Positions 39,275 through 50,900 of a stretch of DNA of 64,000 nucleotides are shown here, piece by piece. This DNA comes from Monarcha castaneiventris obscurior (Eukaryota > Chordata > Aves > Passeriformes > Monarchidae). The stretch spans positions 33,133,001-33,197,000 of the forward strand of contig JAMPIT010000566.1 in assembly GCA_026261815.1 (NCBI GenBank), given 5' to 3'. Below the pieces are notes generated by a model that saw only the letters and a list, made by a program, of their open reading frames with translations, had not been told where the DNA came from and searched no databases. Every line of letters starts with the position of its first letter. Position 1 is the first letter of the stretch. The translations under genes and the position numbers were made by a program.

Positions 39275-39413
39275 TCAAAGAATATTCTGAGTTGGAAGGG
39301 ACACAGAAGGATCATCAAGTCCAGCTCTTAAGTGAATGCTCTGTACAGGAATTGAACCTATGGCCTTGGTGTTATTGGCACCATGCTCTGAGCAGCTGAG
39401 CTACTCTCAGGGT
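39275..39413 (-). mobile_element. TguSINE1-like SINE (tRNA-Ile head, CR1-like tail)
   Basis: On the minus strand the element starts with a degenerate tRNA-Ile. It has an A-box-like TAGCTCAGCTGC (39392-39403), an anticodon-arm region GTGCCAATAACACCAAGG, and a B-box-like GGTTCAATTCC (39348-39358). It then runs through a linker (TGTACAGAGCATTCACTTAA) to a CR1-like 3' tail whose plus-strand form is AATATTCTGAGTTGGAAGGG. This head-tail structure is that of TguSINE1, a tRNA-Ile/CR1 SINE mobilised by CR1 and known from passerines. The copy has point mutations. It is not a functional tRNA gene: the acceptor stem and 3' end are not preserved. Confidence 0.9.
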
Positions 39414-39599
39414 CCAACTTGCTAAAACCTCTTCAGAAATCAACATATCTTTTTACTGACTCCTTACACACTATTGTTATAAGAAATTTTTCACTGTGGA
39501 AAATTCTGAAATTTGGAAAATTCTGACTCTCCCCAATTTCATTGTATTTATCCAAGAATCTACTAATTTTGTTGCCATGAATATGTTTCAGGGGATGTT

Positions 39600-40128
39600 T
39601 AGGTCCATAATATCCTTGGGGTGGCTGACTGCATGAGAACACCACAAGCCCTGAACATTCTGCTCTGTGTAAAGTGCAGATGCCAGACCGGTGCTGGAAT
39701 TAGCATAGGTGCACCTGGGGGGAATGCCCAGGCCACCAGATCCCATAAAAGGACAGCGAGATGCTACCCCAGATTTAAAAGCTGCTGCGACCATGGTGAC
39801 TCTAGGGTGGTGACAATTTACCCCTCTCTCTCCTATTTCTTTCTCTTTCTTTTCCTACCACCTTCTCCTCAAAATATGCTGTAAACCTGACCAAAAAGTC
39901 CAGTCAATGCTTTGCTAAGTACCTTGTTCTGTCTGGATGCTTTAAAGTTTGCTAAGTAGAAGTTTGCCAAGTAAAATTTGCCAAGTGCCTTATTCTATCT
40001 GCATGTTCTAAAGTTTGCAAGTAAAAGTTGTTTGTTATTGAACGTCCTGAGATTTTTTTTTGTTTCTCCCATGCACCACCCAGAGTAAATCAAATTACCT
40101 CCCCCTGAACTCACCCAGTGAGCCCGGG
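39600..40128 (+). mobile_element. Candidate LTR-like repeat
   Basis: The segment resembles an avian LTR in layout. There is a TATA-like CATAAAAGG at 39744-39752, then GACCATGGTGACTCTAGGGT and a pyrimidine-rich stretch. After that come several imperfect copies of AAGTTTGC(C/T)AAGTA (39945-40025), and TTATTGAACGTCCTGAGATT leads into a T-run and CTCCCATGCACCACCC. I recall similar sequence from songbird LTRs but cannot place its ends, and I find no target-site duplication or clean AATAAA. The 87-codon frame inside it is not supported as a gene. It could instead be unique sequence. Confidence 0.45.
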
Positions 40129-40139
40129 CTTCACAGAAT

Positions 40140-40266
40140 CATTTGGACAACGCTTTCAGGCACATGGTGTGATGCTTGGTGCTGTCCTGCTCAGAGTCAG
40201 GAGTTGAGCTCAATGATCCTTGTGGGTCCCTTTCATCTCAGGATATTCTATAATTCTACAATTCCA
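40140..40266 (+). mobile_element. CR1 LINE fragment, 3' terminus
   Basis: The plus strand has the CR1 3' UTR ending: CTTTCAGGCACATGGTGTGA, then GGAGTTGAGCTCAATGATCC, then TTGTGGGTCCCTTTCATCTC, then AGGATATTCTATAATTCTAC. Only about 125 bp survive, a very short 5'-truncated copy. Confidence 0.9.
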
Positions 40267-42945
40267 GCATTCTTGGCAAAGAAAACGTCAAAGCTGCAAT
40301 CCACAACAATTTGTTTCTCTTGGTGTTTCTTAAAATTTGTCATCATGTTTGGACCCCTATTTTCTCATTGTAACAAGACTAGTTAGAGAGATACACACCT
40401 ATAAGAATTAGTTTAGGATATTCAGATCTGACTTCACTGAGAATAAAGAGAAGTATATCTAGTCCTGTTTGCCTATTACTCTCTCTGTAATTTTTTGTAA
40501 GACTTCTTGAACTACTCCACTTTGAGATATCTCTTCTGATCCTAGAAATTTCTTTTCTACTCATCTTGCAAGGAATTTAAAAGCTTAACATCAGGTTTTT
40601 TATGTCAGTGTGATAATATATTATACATTTTATTGTTTGCCAATTAAATATTTGAATCTCTTTGATTGCAACAGAGTCGTTCCCTAGGAAGATGAAAAAA
40701 AATAGCGGAGCAAGTGAAGAGCAATAACTGTCTCTGTTTTATCAAATTCATACTTCATCCCAGAAGCATAAGTGACTTGAGCAGGGTGACAGCTCCCCAG
40801 ATTTAACTAGCTTGTAACAGTTTGAGATCTGTCTAATTGAGTGAGCCCAAAGTATGTGACAGCACTGCTCATTTTTCTCAGTGAAGGTTGTGTAACTGGG
40901 GCCCACATTGCTTTTGAGCATCAGATTGATGTGAAAACAAAAGTCATGTGGGAGAATGATTTGGGTTATTGACTGCACTGCAGGGAATATGAAGGCAGAA
41001 AGGAGACCATTAGCGTTTACATACAGCTGAGCTAAACAAGGATGCCAAATGCTCCCCACTAAGAAGTATTTGAGCCGTGACCACTAACTAGCAATTTTCA
41101 TTTTTGACAGCATATTCTTTTTCAGTTTAACACACATCGCTGCTATGGGCAAGACTTTTTTCTCTTTGCTTGTTTTACAAGTTGTTTAAGTACCTGAAGA
41201 GTTGAACTGGAGAAAAACATTGAGATAGAAAAATGATCTGGTAAAAAAGTGTGTGAAACAGCTGGGTTTGAGATAGAAGAACAGAGTTTCCTCTATGTGG
41301 GAATTTTTCCTCCCACAAAAGCCCTATCACAGGTATCCCTTGGTTTCTCAGTTCATTGTCAAAGGTACAATACGCCTGCCCAAGGGCAGATGCAAATACC
41401 AGTCTTTCTTGGAGAGGTGTGTGGGACCCTGGATCAAGGAGAAAGTCTGGAGCTTAGAAGCACGTATTGGGAGCAGATGAGTTTACCTGCTTCACCTCTT
41501 TTTATGTTTTTTCACTGCTGTGAGGAAAAGATGTGCTACTTTTACCCAAACTTAGAAAAAGGGAGAATGCTTGAACGCTGCACAGTGAATTCCTGGGAGG
41601 ATCACAGCACACACCAGGTGTAAACGAGTAATAGCACCAGAGGAACATGTCTGGAGTTGAGTTTTGCCTCCCCCCAATTGGTTTGAAGGAAGACAACTGT
41701 ATTTCTAAGAAAATATGGCACAGGGCCTGAGAAAAGTAGCAAGTGGGAAGACTGGGATTCTCTCTGCCTTTGAAAGCAATCTGCCACCTCAAACACAAAG
41801 CAGAGAAAGAGGAAAGAGAGATGATACCTGCTAGAGGAAATTAGTGTGTTCTTAAATACATTGTGAAGACCGTGACTTTGGCAGAACCTCTCTTTCCCAG
41901 GACATTTACATGGTCAGCTGACAAGTGTTCACTGGGAACCCTGCTGTCAGAGCTGGAGAGCTTCGGAGGGTGCTTCTTGCTTTTTCTCACAAGCAAGGGA
42001 TTTTTTGCATATGACATAGGCAGGCAATATTTTAAATCACATCAGAAAGTTCTGCGTTGATTTTCTCACAACAGTTAAAAAATTTAATCTTATCTCTCCA
42101 TGGGTTTTTACTGATGCCTTGTTAGTAACTTAAAACAATTGTCATATTATTATAGGAAATACATAAAACCAAACCAACTTCTGTCTTTGGCAGGTTTCTG
42201 TCACTATATCCTAGTCCCTGTTCCCAGTGTGACTCAGGAAATTACCAAGGACAAGTGGGAAAAGCAAAACAATCTTCACATTTATTTCAACATAACCTTT
42301 TTAAATATTATTTTAGTTACATTTGTCTTAATTTTGCTCTTAACTGAGAAATTAGTGTCTTCCAATGGAGGGATGTTTTTATGCATGTGAGTTATGTCCA
42401 GGAGAACTGAATCAAAGTGCTTATTTTTGACAGCTGTCTTACACATATCAGAGGCACAGGAATGACCTCACTGAGCTTGTTCTGGGCTTGTTGCCAGCTT
42501 TATTTTCTGCCTCTGTTTCTCTTATGGTTAATTTGAGTACCAGACCTGCAGTTTACATATTCTCTTCCAGCAGAGAATGAAGGAAGAAAAAGGGGAAAAT
42601 TACCTCCACATCACCAGCTGATTTGAAAAGGCTCAACCACAAATGTCAAAATCAAAGGTTGAATGTTTCCCACTGGCCAACATCCAATCCATTATAACTA
42701 AATATGTCCACAACTAGGTATAATACATATTTTCATATTTTATATATACAACATATTATATTACTATTAAAATTAGAACACTAGGATCTCAGGGTTGATG
42801 TCAGGAAGAAGAAAGTTTCCTAGGCTGGTCTGGTCACAAGCACAGCTTTTTCTCTCAGCCCCAGAACAGTGACTAGTCTGACACTCGCAGCAGATTGGGT
42901 CGTATTTTAATCTTGAGATTCTCTGCAACCAGCAGCAACAAACAA
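40267..42945. other. Unannotated stretch, no gene recognised
   Basis: AT-rich sequence with no recognised repeat or exon. The 124-codon frame at 41249-41623 has no domain or splice context. Confidence 0.5.
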
Positions 42946-42976
42946 CTTAACCCCTGCTTCCTAGGCAGGGGTTAAG
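42946..42976. repeat. Perfect 12-bp inverted repeat (hairpin)
   Basis: CTTAACCCCTGC (42946-42957) and GCAGGGGTTAAG (42965-42976) are perfect complements around the loop TTCCTAG. No adjacent terminal repeats or target duplication mark it as a transposon end. Confidence 0.9.
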
Positions 42977-45036
42977 CAGTGATGCCAAGTCTCCTTGCCT
43001 GTAAAGAGCACAAGAGGCTTTGCTATAGGTTTTGTCCAGACGAAATGCGACCATGTGCCTTAAGATATTACTTTTGTTTTTCTTAATGTCTCTTCCTTCA
43101 GTATGTAAGGACCCTGACAACAGAATACTGGTATAATAAGTATATTTGCAAAAAAACAAGAGACTGAAAACTTCTACAATGGAAAATGGTTTATGCAATA
43201 GATGTCATAAAACTTGTGAAGTTTGCGGATTGACAACATCAGACACTTGACTCTATTTTGACCAAAGGGAGATGGGGCAATAAAAGGGATGTGCATGCAA
43301 GTAAACGTTTTGGGGTTTTTTCTGAGGTTTCTGGAGAGACACTGACAAAAGGAAAGGTGCCAAAACTGATTGTCCTGGATTGTCCTGTTACCTTTAAGGA
43401 TCCAAGGAACAGACCAGGTAAAACCCTCCACAGGTCTGTGTTTCTATTGGCTTATGACCTATAAAGAAATTAGAAGAGACATATCCATTACTATTCTAAG
43501 ATATTCCATGCTCATGACAAAGATGTTCTAGCCCAGTCCATGGACTGACTTACTGATAAAAAGGAATTAACACTAAACCCATTCTCTTTTGGCATCAGAT
43601 TTATTGTGTTACAAAGATCAAGACCTAATAAGTCATATCTGGGAAAATCACTCTTCTGCTGTCATCTGTTTTATGTTGATGCATTTTTGGTCTGGAAAAA
43701 TACATGAAAACCAGAATGCAATTTCAGAGTCCTACAGAAGTGTAGATTTTTTGAGTAGACATCAGATGATACCAGAAAATAAATTTTATTACACATTTTG
43801 TTGAGCATCATCTTTGTTATTTAGCAGATTTATGAGGAAAAAATGTTTCCACAGCTGTAGCCCTAGTAATATCTTTAATAATGGTGGGGTTTGGTTTGGT
43901 TTTTTATGTTGGTTTGCAGGGTAACATGTCCTTCTGACAGAAAAGTAATCAAGTATATTTATAGATATGATATTTGGACATAATGAAATAGAATACAAGC
44001 ATAAATATACTAACAATTGGACATGATCATTTGCTTCACAGTCAATATAAACGCAGTTGGGTCCTCTTCTCTATCCTAGCTTTATATAGAAAATACCCTA
44101 GATGAAACCTTTTTGAATTTGTGCATAATATTTTTTCATAGAAAAATGCTGTTGTGAAGACAAGTTTTTCAGCAGGAAGGTGGAATTTCCCATTTGGACA
44201 ACATTACATTGATGACATACCTCATGTCATCAATCTCTCAATAAAGACTTTTAATTCAATTCAGAAGTTTTGGATTTAAAGGTGAATTTACTATTCTAAA
44301 TCAGAAGCAAAGTCTCTGATATCAAATTATTTGGGTGATGAATCACTCAAACATTTTGGTAAAAAGGATGGATTATCTGTTCTTGAGAAGTATCATAATT
44401 TGTATTTTCTCTCTGCTTTAGAGAAGAATAATCAATTCTTACATTGTTTGTGTTTCTAGTCTGAAATTTTACAGGCTTAGGATAAAAATATGTCCTGTCC
44501 AATTTCAAGAAAAGCCAGCTGAGGCACTCAGAATTGCGCAGGGTACCTGACAGTTGCCAGGACAATGTGCTTTCCAAGGTGTATCTTCCAGATTGTAATC
44601 TGTTCAGGTTATCCAGGCTTTGTAATTATTCCAAAGGAGATTCCTTGGAGGTATGTGCAAACCCAATCTTCACTGAAACCAATGACTTTTAGAGAGGTCT
44701 TGAAACAACTTTGTAACTTTGGAGCAGTGTCCTGCCTTCAAGCCTGAAGCCCAAAACAAGTGCACCTTAGAACAATGCCAGTGGCATGGTGATAGGGTTT
44801 GAGCATCCATGGATTAGAGAGACTAATACATGGTTATCAGACTCATCACAGTATGTTTAACTGAGAGAATTCTCTGGGAGACCAGTTCATGGTATGGATT
44901 AGTTTATGAGACAGAGCTCCTCCATAAATTCACCTTCTGATGTACAGTGCACTGCAATAATACTTCTGATAGCTAACTTTTGGGTATTAGGCCAATATTT
45001 GAACTCTTTCACATAAATTAGAAAGGGAGCAGGCAT
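42977..45036. other. Unannotated stretch, no gene recognised
   Basis: AT-rich single-copy-looking sequence. It contains an 11-bp perfect hairpin at 44208-44234 but no exon or repeat family that I recognise. Confidence 0.5.
44208..44234. repeat. Perfect 11-bp inverted repeat (hairpin)
   Basis: ATTGATGACAT (44208-44218) and ATGTCATCAAT (44224-44234) pair perfectly around the loop ACCTC. The half-sites contain TGACAT/ATGTCA, so it could also be a palindromic protein-binding site. No functional evidence is available. Confidence 0.88.
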
Positions 45037-45594
45037 TGTGGTTTAACCCCAACTCAGCCCCACACAGCCGCTCACTTCACTGCAGTGGGATGGGGGACCA
45101 AATCAGAGGCGTGAAGGTGAGAAAACTTGTAGGTCGAGATAAACACAGTTTAATAGGTTCACAAGCAAAGCAAAACAAGGAATTCATTCACTGGTTCCCA
45201 TGGGCAAGCAGGTGTTCAGCCATCTCCAGGAAAGCAGGGCTCCATCACGTGTAAGGGTGCCTTGGGAAGATAAACGCTGTATCTCTGAACATCCTCTCCT
45301 TCCTTCTTCTCCCCCAGCTCTCTAGGCTGAGCATGATGCCATGTGGCGTGGGGTATCCCTGTGATCCTTTGGGGTCAGATGCCCTGGCTGTGTGCCCTCC
45401 CAAATCCTTGTGCACCCCAGCACTCTCACTGCTGGGCTGGGGTGAGGAGCAGAAAAGGCTGTGACTGTGCAAATGCTGCTCAGCAATAACAAAACCATCT
45501 CTGTATTACCAACCCTATTTTCAGTGCCAATCTAAAACACAGCCCCATACTAGCTACTATGAAGAAAATTACTCGAGGCAAAGCCAGCCCAACA
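45037..45594 (-). mobile_element. Solo-type LTR of an avian endogenous retrovirus
   Basis: The plus strand opens TGTGGTTTAACCCCAACTCA and closes GGCAAAGCCAGCCCAACA, giving TG...CA ends and a length of about 558 bp. I recognise the family from songbird genomes through its R/U5 region (plus strand GAGATAAACACAGTTTAATA), its CATCTCCAGGAAAGCAGGGC segment and its TACTAGCTACTATGAAGAAA segment. The sense strand is minus, with ATTAAA (45149-45154) as the probable poly(A) signal. The region where the U3 TATA box is expected, near 45325, is degraded to GAGAGC-like sequence. I could not find a matching target-site duplication and no internal sequence adjoins it. The family name is uncertain. Confidence 0.85.
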
Positions 45595-47770
45595 GGGGAG
45601 CTCTGTGTCACTCCAAAGTGCAAATTAGAGTGTTGGAGCTCAAACAGAAGAAGTGGGAAGGAGGGAGCAGTCTGCAATAGGAGGGCCCTGCAGCTGTGGT
45701 GATCCCACTGAGGTGTTTCCAGGCTTGTACCTAATACAGCTCTATACCTTCACTGCTGTTCAGCTCAGCCTGAGGTGATGAGCTAAAGCACATGTGAAAT
45801 TCAGCTCAATGAGCTGATGCTAAAACAGTACAAAATGTCAGTTCTCAGCAAGGGTAATGACACTTCTGGGGCATAAATCATCTGTTGGGACACAGCCAGA
45901 CAGCAGCAAATTGCAGGCTAATAAGAGACATGATACATGGTAGGTGTGATTAAGTTTCAGGGCAAATATCTGCCAAATATGACTATAAGGATTGTAACAC
46001 AGAGGAAGGGGTAGGACAAAACCAGCATGAGCCACAAAGGAGGGTGTGACTGGCAATGCTGAGGTGCATTTTCATCAGTGAGCCAGCACTAAAGGAAAGA
46101 GCCAGCTGAGGCTGCTGAGGGTGATTCTGAAGAGGTACAGTTTTGGGAAGGCAAAACCACTTGGCTTCCTGCAGCATAGGCTGCAATTTGAAGTGGCAGA
46201 AATACTGGCAGAGGTTATGGCTGTAAACTGAGCAACAGCAGCAGGTGGGAATGCCATGAGCACAGTGTTTTCCACACAGTGTTTCATCTTGTGATTCGAT
46301 TCTACTCACCCCCTGGGAAGCCCAACATCATCCTAATCTGCACCATTGTTGCATAAATAAATACTTATCTGAATTACCCCTTTCTCTGTGAGGATAGGAT
46401 AATGCTGGGCCAGCTCACCTACAGGAAAGCACTTGCCCTGACTTGGCCCCATGGCCAGCAAGCTTCTCTCCTCCAGACTGGGTGCTTCACACACTTCACA
46501 CTCCTGCCCCTAGAGATACTCAGCATCTCCTCCAGGAGCTTTTAATACACACTGTCCCCTGTCTCTGCATCTTATGGGCAGTTGGGTAACAAGGATGGGC
46601 ACCCAAGAGATCCCAGGGCTTGGGACCCCCTTTGGGGGTGGAGCAGTGTGAGCTGGGGCACTAGCAGGGAAGAGGAAGGATTTCCTTCAAGCAGAGCAGA
46701 AAGACCAAAACCCCTTGGAGACAGTGGCAGAGGAGGGTGCTTGACGGGGGTCCCCATTCAAAGCAGTGTGAACCATAGGAAGCAGCATTTTATCAGTGGT
46801 ATAACCTCCAGAGGATGAGCACAGCTCCAGGTGCTGCTGCAAAATGCCCCACCCGGAGCTCTGTGCTCAGAGATGTCTGTGTGAGAAGAACCTGGTGTGT
46901 CAGCCTATGATCAGCCTCCAAGGTGAAGCCTTGACAGACCTAAGAACAGTGTTCTGCCACTATGGAAAAAAACCTGTATCTGCTGTGGGTCTGGTGGCAG
47001 GTCCAAAGCTGGGCAGGTTTCTAGAGGTTACAGGAGCTATCTGGGTCACACACTGAATCTTGACACATAGGCACAGACTCTGGAAATATGAGCTATACTG
47101 GCCCCCAAGAAAATGTTACGCTCCCAAGAAGAAGTAAAAAGTAATAAGTAACTTAGACAAAGCAGCTGACAGCCATCAGCTATTTTTCAGCCTTACTGAT
47201 TTGAGAACAACATTAGAGGTATAGCAACATCTTTCTTGATAAGAAGAAAACAAATGCATCAGATTAAAAACTAACAATCTTGTGCTTCAGAAAATAACAA
47301 ACTAGAATATTTTTTATTTAGGCATAATGGAAGATCAAAAAAATAATCTAAAATTGCAATATGATGCAGATGGTACTTTGCTGTAGGACTGATACAATAA
47401 GATACCTTCAGGTTTACATAAACACCCTTTTGTAGTAGGGGTAGTGGGGCTAGCCTCAGTAAACTGTGCACACTAATTTCCATCTGACAATTAAACATGC
47501 CAGCCACTGAATGCAGAAATACTCTGCAATGTAAATTCCATGCCAGTAGGGGATTTCACCTGAGATAATCAAATCTGCATATGTTGACAGATGAATGTCT
47601 GGCATACTCAGCTGTAGAAATCTGATTAAGCCTATTTTTAAGAAATATTTTCAGAATTATGCAGTAGCACAACTTACAGCCTTTCCTGTTTATTTTTTAA
47701 GACATGAGACAGTTATACCACTTTCAAATCTGGAAATTGCATATGCAATTACAGGTTAGACAAATAGAGA
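45595..47770. other. Unannotated stretch, no gene recognised
   Basis: Moderate-GC sequence without a recognised element. Open frames of up to 108 codons (45983-46309, minus) have no domain. Confidence 0.5.
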
Positions 47771-47972
47771 GGGAAAGGGAAGGGAAGGGAAGGGAAGGGA
47801 AGGGAAGGGAAGGGAAGGGAAGGGAAGGGAAGGGAAGGGAAGGGAAGGGAAGGGAAGGGAAGGGAAGGGAGGGAAGGGAAGGGAAGGGAAGGGAAGGGAA
47901 GGGAAGGGAAGGGAAGGGAAGGGAAGGGAAGGGAAGGGAAGGGAAGGGAAGGGAAGGGAAGGGGAAAGGGAA
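47771..47972. repeat. (GGGAA)n purine microsatellite, about 200 bp
   Basis: Near-perfect pentamers on the plus strand. There is one unit lacking an A (phase shift) near 47866-47871 and degenerate units at both edges (GGGAAAGGGA). The Gly-Arg-Glu-Gly-Lys and Ser-Leu-Pro-Phe-Pro open frames across it (47704-48006; 47749-48126) are repeat artefacts. Confidence 0.98.
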
Positions 47973-50900
47973 CTACCAGAAACTGTGTACACAAATAAGA
48001 GTTTAACTTGTGAAGAACTATTTGTTTTAGTTTCTCTGACCATTTCTGTAACCTAGCTACAGAATATTTTATTTCTGCTGTGCAACTTCTTTCTCTGTTG
48101 AAAGTGTTTATCAACATCTGTGGCACATAAAAGGAATATCAGGGCACATTAGGTGCTAGCAGGCATTTTCCAAATAAGAGTCCTTTGAAACATGTATATA
48201 GCTTATTTTAATCATATGATTTGCACCTTGGGGTAGCTGCTCTCCCAGAATTAGCACCCTTTTTCTATGCAGGTAGAATTTGCATTTGCTTCTGGTTTGT
48301 TTGGAACCACTTGAAATTGCCACAGGATTTTGATTCAGGGATTTAAGGATTTGAACATTCTCTGAAAATACCAGCATGGAAAAGACTGAATTTGCAAGAA
48401 GAATCACAGCACAAATAAGTGTACTTGAAACACAACCTGGGAAAAAATGGAAAAAGTAAAAACATAAAGGCAAGAAAATTGTAATGTGGAGAAATACAAC
48501 CTGTATTTAATATAGAAAGCCTTTATCTGGTTTTGGCTGTTACACAGACTACTTGTCTCGGTGGTTAGATTATAAATGTATTATGTCAGCATGCTGATTA
48601 TGAAGTAAATGTGACATTTTAAACTGTGGCATGTGAAAAAACAGTATATATCAGTACATGTAAGGATATATACTGACCTTGTATATACACAGAAATACAT
48701 TGAAAAAAACACATACTTAATGTAAAAGTGACTTTATTTTAAGACCCAAGAATGAAACAGCTTAAACAACTTTGACTCATGAAATGTGGGAGTCACAAAT
48801 TACATTTTTTTCAATATTTCTGTTACTCTTTCATATTGTGATAAGTGAATCTTAATCTGTTCAAAAAAAATCAATTGTTGACTTACTTCTACCTTTTTGT
48901 GACAGCCTAAAATGGGTCTTTCTGTTCTGAGTGCCAGATAATTTCCTTAGTAAACACATAACACTGTCAAAAAAAAAATAAGTAAAGTAAGTAAATTGAA
49001 GGTTTCAATCCTAAATCATAGAAAGTTTTGCCTTTTTTGTTGTTGTTGTTGTTGTATTGGGCTTTCCACCATATCCATGAAAATTAAAGACGAGTTAAAT
49101 ATACTTTCTACCAAAGAAGGATCAAGAAACCAAAGAAAAAGCCAAACAGAATACAAGCAGGAAATAATAATTATTTCAATTTCTGCCCTTTTTATATGCC
49201 TCATTTTGAAATACTTCTAAGAGGGAATAGGTTTTTGAGAGAAGATTGGCCTTCAAAAGGGACTGAAGTCCCTTATCTCCCAAACTACTATTGAGCTCTT
49301 CTTCAGACTGTCATAGATCCAACAGCTTACGTAAAGGCACAATTAATTTAAAAGGTGCAAGCTCTTCTTCTTGTAATCTGTTTGATTTTGAAATAATCTG
49401 AATGTGTCTGTGTATAGACAAACCTTACGAGAGTCTAAAAAGAAAACAGTCCAAACAGAAAACAAGGCATTCACCTGTTGTGATGCCATGGGGCAATTAC
49501 TGGAAGCTCCTAAATCAAGTTATTTCTGCTCATGCACCTGCACCCTGCCTCTCTCCAGTGCCACATGCTCCACACACCCTCTCTGCCATGGAAGCACTTG
49601 TCCCCTCCACCTCACCCCTGCAGGAAAAACCCAGGTGTCAGCACAGGCACGGAGGCTGCTCTTGTTCTCCTCCCTTGAAGAGTCCCTCTTTTCCTTCCTT
49701 GCAGAGGTGAACGAGGAAACTGGATGAGCTCTGTCAGTGTGAGGCAAGAGATGAAGAAAGTATTTTTTGCTTGGTTTGGAGGAACCTGTCAGCACTGCTT
49801 TTTCCGTGGAGAGGGGGTTGCTGGGGCCTCCTTCTTATGTGCCTGAAGCCACTCTCTTCTCATTCAAGTGGCAGAGTTATGGGTTGATGTGAATCATACC
49901 CCCAGCCCCTGCTTATACAGCCTGCAGGATGTAAAGCTGGAAATTGCCCAGAGGTCTCAGGAAATTATCTGATAGATTTAGAGCTATAACTTTCTTTTAT
50001 TCAATTATTTTCTGAGAAGTGATTTTAAGCTCCAGCATTTGAATAGAAACTCAGTATCAGATTAGTTCTTGAACAGAATCTATAGCACCTAATAGCCCAT
50101 TCTCTCCCACAGTCAATAGATTTTCTTCTTTAAAACCTCAGGGAAGCAATTGTTGCAGCTGAGTTCAGTGAGGTATTTGCTAATGTATTGTCAATTAACA
50201 GTTATATTGACTGGAGAATTCAGCTAATTTCTTTGTATATTACAGTCACATAAAAAAAGATATCAGGAGGTAATTAAATGAAACATTGTTTAAAGACACC
50301 TAATATAAATCTACCGATTGAAATATATTTCAAGTATTTAAAGAACCACCAACATTTATCTCATTGACATGAAACAGGAGTTAGATAGAGACTTAACATT
50401 TAATTTAGAATATTTTCCAATCTTTAGGATTTGAATGCTTTCGAGAAAGTATATACTGAAAAGCTCTTTAAAGTAAAGGCTGCATTTCTTTAAGCAGAAG
50501 ATAAACAGAAAAGAGGTGATGAAGATCCATCTTTAAATTATAGTTCATACTATTTTTAAAGCCTTCTCAACTTTTTCCTCTGTTAAAAAGGAAAACAGCA
50601 TAATGTATTCTTTTTGCTGTCAATTTTTTTTTGCAGCCAAGTGATATTTTTTTTCTTGGGATAAAATTTCATCCATTGCTGTGATGACATCTTATCTATT
50701 TAAGAAAAGGTGTCCATCCCTGTAAGGTGGCTGCTGCCTGTTTGATATTTTAGAAGGCAGCTGATGCTCTGCCACTGCAGCCAGCCTGCAGTGTGCAGCA
50801 CCTTGGCAACCCAGGCACACTCAGGAGGAGATGGGACAAAAACAGCAACTCCACAGGCAAAGCAATTGTAAATGTGCACTGAGCACACCTGTAGAAATCT

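Noticed and set aside
39348..39413. A functional tRNA-Ile gene
   Set aside because: The acceptor stem and 3' end are degenerate and the sequence continues into a CR1-like tail, so it is a SINE head.
41249..41623. 124-codon open frame in unique sequence
   Set aside because: No recognisable motif and no supporting context.
44208..44234. Rho-independent terminator
   Set aside because: Bacterial-type terminators are not expected in this genome, and no T-run or gene precedes it.
47704..48126. Open frames of 95-125 codons across the GGGAA tract
   Set aside because: Artefact of the pentamer repeat.
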